Source of the DNA: Streptomyces abikoensis | GTDB lineage: Bacteria; Actinomycetota; Actinomycetes; Streptomycetales; Streptomycetaceae | NCBI RefSeq assembly: GCF_014648775.1 | Contig: NZ_BMRT01000002.1 | Location: 558,001 to 622,000, forward strand | Reading direction: 5' to 3' | DNA: 64,000 bases | Part shown: piece after piece, positions 58,586 to 64,000 of the stretch | How positions within the stretch are numbered: position 1 is the first letter of the stretch | How the letters are laid out: every line of letters begins with the position of its first letter | The notes under the pieces: generated by a model | Database searches by the model: none | Told to the model about the DNA's origin: nothing | The model's input: only the letters and a program-made list of their open reading frames with translations | Made by a program: the position numbers and the translations under genes

Positions 58586-60061
58586 ATGGACACGGAACGC
58601 CGCAAACCACTGCTGGCCGGGCGCTACCGGCTCATGGAGCAGCTCGGCCGGGGCGGCATGGGCGTCGTCTGGCTGGCCATGGACGAGGTGCTGGACCGCG
58701 AGGTGGCCGCGAAGGAGGTCCAGGCCCCGGAGCGGATGAGCGCCGACGACGTACGCGTCCTCTACGCCCGGCTGAAACAGGAGGCCCGCGCGGCCGCCCG
58801 GGTCAGTCACCCCAACGTCATCACCGTGCACGACGTGGTGGAGCAGGAGGGCCGTCCCTGGATCGTGATGGAGCTGGTGCGCGGGCAGTCCCTGGACGCC
58901 GTCCTCCGCCAGGAGGGCGTGCTGACGCCCAAGGAAGCCGCCCGCATCGGCGCCCTGGTGCTCCAGGCGCTGCGCGCCGCCCACGCCGTGGGGGTGCTCC
59001 ACCGCGACGTCAAACCGGCCAACGTCCTGCTGGAGGCCGGGGGCCGGGTCGTCCTCACCGACTTCGGCATCGCGCTCGTCGAGGGCGCGGGCACCCTCAC
59101 CCGCACCGGTGACCTCATCGGCTCCGCCGAGTACCTCGCCCCGGAGCGGGCGACGGGCAAGCGCCCCGGCATCCCCTCCGACCTCTGGTCGCTGGGCACC
59201 CTGCTGTACGTGGCGGTCGAGGGCGTGTCGCCGTTCCGGCGCGGCGACGCCCTCAGCACGCTGCGGGCCGTGGTCGACGACCCGCTGGCGCCGCCCCGGC
59301 GCGCCGGCCCGCTGACGCCGCTGCTGGAGGGGCTGCTACGGAAGGACCCCGCCCGGCGGATGGGCTCGGCCGAGGCCGAGCAGCTCCTGGACGCCGTCGC
59401 CACCGGCCGGCTGACGGAACAGCCGGGGTACGTGCCCACGACCCTCGACGAGCCGGTGCGCGCCCGGACGGAGACCCCGTCCCCCCTCCCCCTGCGGGAG
59501 ACGCCACCGCCGTTCACGCCGACGCCCACACCGCCTCCGACGCCGACGCCGTCCCGCGCTCCCACGCCGACGCCCACGCCGTCACCGACGCCGAGGCCCT
59601 GGGCCGGGCCCTCCCCCGTCGGCTCCCCGACCCCGCCGCCCGTGCCGGTCGGGCTGCAGCAGGGGGGCCTCGCCACTCCCCTGGTCGGCCCCGGCTACGG
59701 CGATCCGCGCCATCCCGGGTACCCGGTGGGCCCGGATCCGGATCCGGTGCCGGACCCCGGGCGGCGGAAGGCCGCCTGGATCGTGGCGGCCGTCACCGCG
59801 CTGGTCCTGGTCGCCGGGGGCACCGCCGGGGTGATCGCCTTCCGGGACGCGGGCGGCGGCGCGGGAACGCCGGGCGGCGGGCCCACCGCCCCGGTCTCCC
59901 AGGGCGTTGGCGGCGGCCAGGACGGGCAGAGCCAGGCCCCGGCCACCGGGGCGACGGGCGACGACGGGTCCGGGAACCCTTCCCCCACCCCGTCCCTCAC
60001 CTACGAACCATCTCCCAGCGCCCGGACCTCGTGCGGCGGTGGCTGGGTGACGTCGTGTTAG
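58586..60061 (+). CDS. PknB-type Ser/Thr protein kinase with membrane anchor
   Basis: This 491-aa kinase has the N-terminal kinase domain with GRGGMGVVW, Lys43 in [14 protein letters not shown] (Asp141), DFG (159-161) and the activation segment [15 protein letters not shown] linker of about 80 residues is rich in TPTPTP and PSP repeats, then a TM helix ([20 protein letters not shown], about 410-430) and a short Gly/Pro extracellular tail without PASTA repeats. Only short 5' non-coding sequence with a perfect hairpin around the ribosome site. The lipoprotein gene 16 bp downstream is likely its partner. Confidence 0.93.
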   Translation: MDTERRKPLLAGRYRLMEQLGRGGMGVVWLAMDEVLDREVAAKEVQAPERMSADDVRVLYARLKQEARAAARVSHPNVITVHDVVEQEGRPWIVMELVRGQSLDAVLRQEGVLTPKEAARIGALVLQALRAAHAVGVLHRDVKPANVLLEAGGRVVLTDFGIALVEGAGTLTRTGDLIGSAEYLAPERATGKRPGIPSDLWSLGTLLYVAVEGVSPFRRGDALSTLRAVVDDPLAPPRRAGPLTPLLEGLLRKDPARRMGSAEAEQLLDAVATGRLTEQPGYVPTTLDEPVRARTETPSPLPLRETPPPFTPTPTPPPTPTPSRAPTPTPTPSPTPRPWAGPSPVGSPTPPPVPVGLQQGGLATPLVGPGYGDPRHPGYPVGPDPDPVPDPGRRKAAWIVAAVTALVLVAGGTAGVIAFRDAGGGAGTPGGGPTAPVSQGVGGGQDGQSQAPATGATGDDGSGNPSPTPSLTYEPSPSARTSCGGGWVTSC

Positions 60062-60077
60062 TCACGCTATCGGGGGT

Positions 60078-61451
60078 GTGAGTGTGCAACGGACCAGGAT
60101 CGTCTCACTGTTGGCGGTGCCCGTGCTGCTGGCCGGCGCGGGGCTGACGGCCTGCTCGTCGGACGGGGGGAAGCCGTCGAAGATCGCCCTGGAGGCGGCG
60201 GGCGTGGTGGCGGCGCAGCCGTTCGTCCAGGCCCCCGGGGCCGACATCCAGGGGGTCAAGGCCGTCCCGGTGACGGGAGGCACCACCCGCGCCGACGCCA
60301 AGGGGGCCTTCGGCGGAACCCCGGGCCAGACCCACTGCGACCGGGCCAAGCTGATCGACCAGCTGACCCAGGACCCCGTGAAGGGGAAGGCCTGGGCCGA
60401 GGTGCGGGGCATCGCCTTCGACAAGATCAAGGATCACATCAACGGCCTCAACGAGATCACTCTCGTCCAGGACACCCTGGTCGAGAACCACAACTACCAG
60501 GGCGACGGCAAGACCGTCGCGTACCTCTCCGTCCTCCAGGCGGGCGTCACCATCCTTCAGGACGACTACAGGAACCCGGCGGTCAAGTGCAACTGCGGCA
60601 ATCCGCTGGGCAAACCGGAGGACGTCGACCGGAAGGGGTCCACGTACACCGGGACCAAGTGGGAGCGCTTCGAGGTCACCCAGATCACCGTGATCGAGGC
60701 GCGCACCATCGAGGAGGGTCCCCTGAAGTCGGTCTCGCTCGTCGACGTCCGGCAGCCCGACAAGGCGTTCGACCGGCCGGCCAAGGGCGACGGCTCGACC
60801 GACGGAAAGCCGTATACGCTGCCGCCGCAGTCGCGGCCCGGCGGGTCCGGTTCCCCGTCGGACGCGGGATCCGGGTCTCCCTCCGGTTCCGCTTCCGGTT
60901 CCGCTTCCGGCTCCCCGTCCGAGCCGGGTACGGGCTCGCCCTCGGGTTCCCCCTCGGACTCCCCTTCCGGCTCGGGCTCGGGCTCGGCGTCGGGGCACGG
61001 CCCGTCGTCGACGCCGTCCCACTCGTCCACCCCGTCCGGGAAGGGCACGGGCGGCACCGGCAGCCACAGCCCGTCGTCCGGCGGCGGTCACACGCCGTCC
61101 AAGCGGCCGTCGCTCCCGGCCCCCTCACGGACCGGCGGCGACAGCAGCGGCGGCGGTACCCACACGACCCCGCCGAAGTCGCTCGCCCCTCCGCCTCCCA
61201 CGTCCGGCCATACGCCGGGCACCGTCCCGACGCACGCCACCACCGCCGCCCCCGTGCGCACGACGGCCGTGGCTCCCCCGCCCGTCCACACCACCGCCGT
61301 GGCCCCGCCCGTGAGGACGGCGGCCCCGCCGGAGCGGAGGACCGAAGCCCCGCCGGCGCGGAAGACCGAAGTCCCGCCGGAGCGGACGGCGGCGCCACCG
61401 GCCGTCAGCCCGCCGGCTCCGAACGGGCACGCGCCAACCGGCTATCAGTGA
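60078..61451 (+). CDS. DUF6777-like lipoprotein
   Basis: This 457-aa lipoprotein (lipobox GLTAC, Cys26) has a core domain (about 60-215) with features of DUF6777: FGGTPGQTHCDRAKLIDQL, KAWAEVRGI, LTLVQDTLVENHNYQG (as ITLVQDTLVENHNYQG), VAYLSVLQAGVTIL and VKCNCGNPLGKP. These occur in Streptomyces next to Ser/Thr kinases. The rest is a long Ser/Gly/Pro/Thr tail, probably a cell-wall-spanning stalk. GTG start. The gene follows the kinase with only 16 bp between. Its 3' end overlaps the convergent ferritin-like gene by 47 bp. It may be a sensor or substrate for the kinase. Confidence 0.82.
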   Translation: MSVQRTRIVSLLAVPVLLAGAGLTACSSDGGKPSKIALEAAGVVAAQPFVQAPGADIQGVKAVPVTGGTTRADAKGAFGGTPGQTHCDRAKLIDQLTQDPVKGKAWAEVRGIAFDKIKDHINGLNEITLVQDTLVENHNYQGDGKTVAYLSVLQAGVTILQDDYRNPAVKCNCGNPLGKPEDVDRKGSTYTGTKWERFEVTQITVIEARTIEEGPLKSVSLVDVRQPDKAFDRPAKGDGSTDGKPYTLPPQSRPGGSGSPSDAGSGSPSGSASGSASGSPSEPGTGSPSGSPSDSPSGSGSGSASGHGPSSTPSHSSTPSGKGTGGTGSHSPSSGGGHTPSKRPSLPAPSRTGGDSSGGGTHTTPPKSLAPPPPTSGHTPGTVPTHATTAAPVRTTAVAPPPVHTTAVAPPVRTAAPPERRTEAPPARKTEVPPERTAAPPAVSPPAPNGHAPTGYQ

Positions 61452-62529
61452 TCTCGTAGGTGGGTGACGCGAACAGCCCCCGCGCCCGCTTCTCGGGGTC
61501 GGGGTGGGGGTTGCGGCAGAGCCACCCGGCGAGGTCGCGGAGCTCCAGCATGGTGGGCACGGTCCGGCGCAGCGCCCCGGGGTCGCCGGTGAAGGCCCGC
61601 TCCAGGACGCACAGCAGGAGCGCGTAGACGTCGTCGAAGCGGTCGGCGGCCCGCCGGACCTCACCGCCCGGCGGGTAGTCGGCGGCCCGGGCGGCGGGGT
61701 CGATGGGGTGGACGTCGTGCCAGGTCACCGCGAGCGCCGGGCCGCTCGGCCCGGTGGCGGGGGTGTCGTGGGGCCCGTAGGAGCGCTGCCGGAGGATCTC
61801 CTCGAAGCGGAAGTAGTGCGCGGGCTGCCGGGCCTCGCCGAACAGCCGGTCGTCGGAGTCGAAGACGGTCCTGTCGGCGCCCTCGCCCTGCTCGGTGATC
61901 ACGCGCAGGGCGGTGAGCGCCGAGGCGAGGTCCGTGACGGGGAAGACTTCCCCGCCGGAGTTGTAGAAGTCCCCGGGCCCCACCTGGCGGGCGGGGTCGC
62001 CGCGGAAGAGCTCGCGTTCGCCGAGTCGGTCCGCCAGCCGGAGCACGCCCTCGCGGATGGTGCGGTAGAACTGGCCGACCGAGGTCCAGCCGTCGTCCTC
62101 GCGCACCGACGGGTGGCCGGGCGGCTCGGCCACGTACGCGGGCCGTTCGACGGCCAGGAAGGTCTCCAGCGCCTCGACGCCGAAGTGGCGCAGGGCGACG
62201 GTGACGTCGTCCCTGCTGAAGGGCAGCCGGGCGGGGTAGGCGCTGACGAACCGCGAGTGGGCCACGAGGGGCCGGCCGCCGACCGCGTTGAGGAGGTTGG
62301 CGACGAGCGTCATGTGGAGCATCTCCTCCAGCACCACGCTCCGGATGACGAAGAAGGCGGGGCGGTTGGTGCCCGCCCGCAGGGTGTGCATGGCGGTCAG
62401 GTAGGGCGGGATGGTGAGGTGTTCCAGCGTCAGCGCGGCCTGGAGGAACATCTGGAGGTCCGCGCGGTCGCGCGGCACCCGGAACGGCGGCTCCGGCAGG
62501 ACCGCACGCAAGGGCGCGGCCGCGGTCAT
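61405..62529 (-). CDS. Ferritin-like protein (VioB/iminophenyl-pyruvate-dimer-synthase-like)
   Basis: This 374-aa protein has the four-helix ferritin-like fold seen in the C-terminal part of VioB/RebD: LEHLTIPPYLTAMHTL near 37, VVLEEMLHMTLVANLLNAVGG (as VLEEMLHMTLVANLLNAVGG) near 75 and a late YFRFEEIL. The E...ExxH residues are typical metal ligands. Its ATG overlaps the stop of the GMC oxidoreductase by four bases (ATGA), so they act together; such pairs make or modify oxidised secondary metabolites. The 3' end overlaps the DUF6777 gene by 47 bp on the other strand. Confidence 0.8.
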   Translation of the reverse strand: MTAAAPLRAVLPEPPFRVPRDRADLQMFLQAALTLEHLTIPPYLTAMHTLRAGTNRPAFFVIRSVVLEEMLHMTLVANLLNAVGGRPLVAHSRFVSAYPARLPFSRDDVTVALRHFGVEALETFLAVERPAYVAEPPGHPSVREDDGWTSVGQFYRTIREGVLRLADRLGERELFRGDPARQVGPGDFYNSGGEVFPVTDLASALTALRVITEQGEGADRTVFDSDDRLFGEARQPAHYFRFEEILRQRSYGPHDTPATGPSGPALAVTWHDVHPIDPAARAADYPPGGEVRRAADRFDDVYALLLCVLERAFTGDPGALRRTVPTMLELRDLAGWLCRNPHPDPEKRARGLFASPTYEITDSRLARARSEPAG

Positions 62530-64000
62530 GACGATCCTCCCGGCTGCCGGACGACCAGGGGCCGGCGCAGCTCCGCGAGGTCGCGGTCGACGGCCTCGGC
62601 GCTGCGCAGTGCGAGCGCGGCCATGGTGAGCGAGGGGTTGGAGGTGCCGACGGAGGGCATGCTGCCGCAGCCGACGGCGTAGAGGTTGGGGTGGTCCCAG
62701 CAGCGCTGCCACGGGTCGACCACGGATGTCGCGGGCGAGTCCCCCATGACGTGGGTGCCGGCCGCGTGGCCCGCACCCTGGAAGACGTAGTCGCGCCCTT
62801 CGAAGCGGTACCAGCCGGGCGCGGCGGGCCCCGGCGCGTACGCGGTCCGGTCGTCGGCGCCCAGCAGGGCGAAGAGGCGGGCGGAGACGGCCCTGGCGGC
62901 GGCGATGCCGCGTTTGACGTGCTCGGAGAGGTCGTAGGTGAGGACGGGCCGGGGATTGCCGAGCGCGTCGCGGTGGCGGGGGTCGAGGGTGACGCGGTTG
63001 CGGCTCTCGGCGTCCTGTTCCATGGCGAACTGGAGGCACAGCTGGCGGCCGACCTCGTGGCCCAGCGTCTCGCGCAGCGCGGTGCCGAAGAGGCCCGCGC
63101 CGCGCGGCGCCCCGGGCTCGGCCCCGATGCCGAGGAGGCGGGCGACGTCGCTCGCCGGGGCGCCGGTGGGCCAGCTCCAGCCCCAGTTGGCGATCTCCAC
63201 GCGGAAGGGGGCGCGGGCGCGCCGGGCGGGCCCGGTGCGGAAGCACTCCAGGCCGGAGGTGGAGCCGGGGCCCCGGAACGGGCCGACGGGACGGTTCAGC
63301 AGGCCCCAGGTGAGCAGCGTGGGATGGTCCATCAGGTTCCGTCCCACCTGGTCGCTGCTGTTGGCGAGCCCGGAGAGGAGCAGCAGCCGGGCGTTCTCGA
63401 CGGCGTGGGCGGCGAGGACGACGACGTCCGCCTCGGCGGTGCGGGTGGTGTGCGCGGGGGCGGCGGGATCGTCGTAGCGCTGGTACTCGACGCCGAGGAC
63501 GCGCCCGTCGCCCGCGACGAGCACCCGGTTGACCACGGCGCGGGCGCGGAGGGTGACCCGGTGGCTCCAGGCGGCCTGGGTCTTGCGGGCGTCGTACTTG
63601 GCCTGGACGGGGCAGATGGGGACGCAGGAGGCGTTGCCGACGCACCGCTCGCCGTAGTTCGGCAGGCCGGTGGCGCCCGCGGGACGGTAGTGGTCGTGGC
63701 GCGGGTCGGGGGTGCCGTTGCGGGCGTGCGGGGTGGTGACCACGCGCAGGACGGTCCCGGGTCCGTCGGGCGTCTCCCGGAGGGGCACGCCGTCGAGGCG
63801 GGCGGCGAGGAGCCGGTCGAGGTGGCTGCGGGGGATCGCGCGCATCGGGTAGGCGTAGCCGGGCGGGAAGGGCAGGCCGATCGCTTCGCGCTGCTCGTCG
63901 GCGTCCCCGGCGGCGCCCAGGGCGTGTTCGGCGGCCCGGTAGTGGGGTTCCAGGTCGGCGTAGCCGAGGGGCCAGTCGCGTCCGTAGCCGTAGTCGGCGC
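62526..64000 (-). CDS. GMC-family oxidoreductase, N-terminus outside the window
   Basis: This gene starts beyond the window end; 490 residues are visible. It has the GMC features: a mid-protein C/G-rich ERCVGNASCVPICPVQAKYDA, LAAHAVENARLLLLSG (FAD-binding second half), VGRNLMDH, GAGHAAGTHVMGDSP near the catalytic site, and the C-terminal NLYAVGCGSMPSVGTSNPSLT. It is a FAD-dependent oxidase/dehydrogenase of the glucose-methanol-choline superfamily; the cysteine-rich stretch recalls gluconate-2-dehydrogenase/cholesterol-oxidase-like members. Its stop overlaps the start of the ferritin-like gene. Substrate unknown. Confidence 0.87.
   Translation of the reverse strand, partial: ADYGYGRDWPLGYADLEPHYRAAEHALGAAGDADEQREAIGLPFPPGYAYPMRAIPRSHLDRLLAARLDGVPLRETPDGPGTVLRVVTTPHARNGTPDPRHDHYRPAGATGLPNYGERCVGNASCVPICPVQAKYDARKTQAAWSHRVTLRARAVVNRVLVAGDGRVLGVEYQRYDDPAAPAHTTRTAEADVVVLAAHAVENARLLLLSGLANSSDQVGRNLMDHPTLLTWGLLNRPVGPFRGPGSTSGLECFRTGPARRARAPFRVEIANWGWSWPTGAPASDVARLLGIGAEPGAPRGAGLFGTALRETLGHEVGRQLCLQFAMEQDAESRNRVTLDPRHRDALGNPRPVLTYDLSEHVKRGIAAARAVSARLFALLGADDRTAYAPGPAAPGWYRFEGRDYVFQGAGHAAGTHVMGDSPATSVVDPWQRCWDHPNLYAVGCGSMPSVGTSNPSLTMAALALRSAEAVDRDLAELRRPLVVRQPGGSS

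Noticed and set aside
59500..59620. Microsatellite-like repeat in the kinase gene
   Set aside because: The TPTPTP repeats are an ordinary Pro/Thr-rich linker between the kinase domain and the TM helix.
60840..61010. Possible GGX/collagen-like or CRISPR-like repeat
   Set aside because: It is a Ser/Gly/Pro low-complexity stalk in the DUF6777 lipoprotein with no regular unit or spacers.
1..64000. Mobile element, integrase, attachment site, tRNA or rRNA
   Set aside because: No transposase or integrase motif, no terminal inverted repeats with target duplications, no tRNA-like cloverleaf in the intergenic regions I checked.

Overview
The window is a high-GC (roughly 73 percent) stretch typical of a Streptomyces chromosome arm. 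The support is strong GC bias at third codon positions, many GTG starts, very rare TTA codons, Tat and lipoprotein secretion signals, NarL-type two-component systems, a PknB-type kinase, a RamB/ScfR-type regulator and an intergenic repeat (GCGCAGTTCCCCGCGCCCCT) that I know as abundant in Streptomyces. I see no rRNA, tRNA, CRISPR, integrase or insertion sequence. The first gene (FAD/NAD(P)-binding protein) and the last (GMC oxidoreductase) run off the window ends. LAYOUT. 1-9 kb: a short-chain dehydrogenase, a methionine ABC importer operon (metQ-metN-metI), a 2-oxoglutarate/Fe(II) oxygenase converging on a DUF6624-type gene, and a NarL-family sensor kinase/response regulator pair. 9.1-15.5 kb: a class III lanthipeptide-type locus read left to right: radical SAM protein, a LanKC with eroded lyase and kinase active sites, a tiny precursor gene that overlaps the 3' end of that LanKC in another frame, a strong hairpin, and a second LanKC with intact motifs and a TTA (bldA) codon. 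15.6-22.5 kb: a small secreted protein, a 14-TM-type MFS exporter, an orphan LuxR response regulator coupled to an MT0933-like antitoxin gene, a FUSC-type membrane protein, and a MarR/DsbA-like pair with a palindromic operator candidate. 22.5-37.5 kb: an MprF-like aminoacyl-phosphatidylglycerol synthase coupled to a membrane-anchored esterase, a Tat-exported glycosidase-like protein, an integral-membrane M48 peptidase operon, a beta-propeller lipoprotein, a YchJ protein, a bulb-type lectin, a type-B carboxylesterase, and an NlpC/P60 hydrolase behind a c-di-AMP (ydaO/yuaA) riboswitch. 37.7-47.4 kb: an eight-gene leftward operon coding for an Agd3/CE18-like deacetylase, a PelF-like GT4 glycosyltransferase, a polytopic membrane protein, two sugar epimerases, a nucleotidyltransferase, a spherulin-4/GH135-like protein and a GH114-like polygalactosaminidase. 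This set closely parallels the fungal galactosaminogalactan gene cluster and the bacterial Pel system, and suggests a secreted, partly deacetylated alpha-1,4-galactosamine-rich polysaccharide. 48-64 kb: a receptor-like soluble protein, a secreted protein, a zinc-free MDR reductase, an SRPBCC protein, a DUF2334 deacetylase/GT4 pair, a catalytically degenerate histidine-phosphatase homologue, a 3-hydroxyacyl-CoA dehydrogenase divergent from a ScfR/RamB-like regulator, a second membrane-anchored esterase, a Ser/Thr kinase with a DUF6777-type lipoprotein, and a ferritin-like (VioB-C type) protein overlapping a GMC oxidoreductase. HOW IT FITS TOGETHER. The two most unusual systems are the pseudoenzyme/enzyme LanKC pair around a one-cysteine precursor, and the bacterial galactosaminogalactan-like operon. 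TTA codons in the second lanKC, the deacetylase, the secreted glycosidase-like gene and the ScfR-like regulator suggest that these functions come on late in development through the bldA tRNA. All functional calls rest on motif and context recognition by eye; no searches were run.
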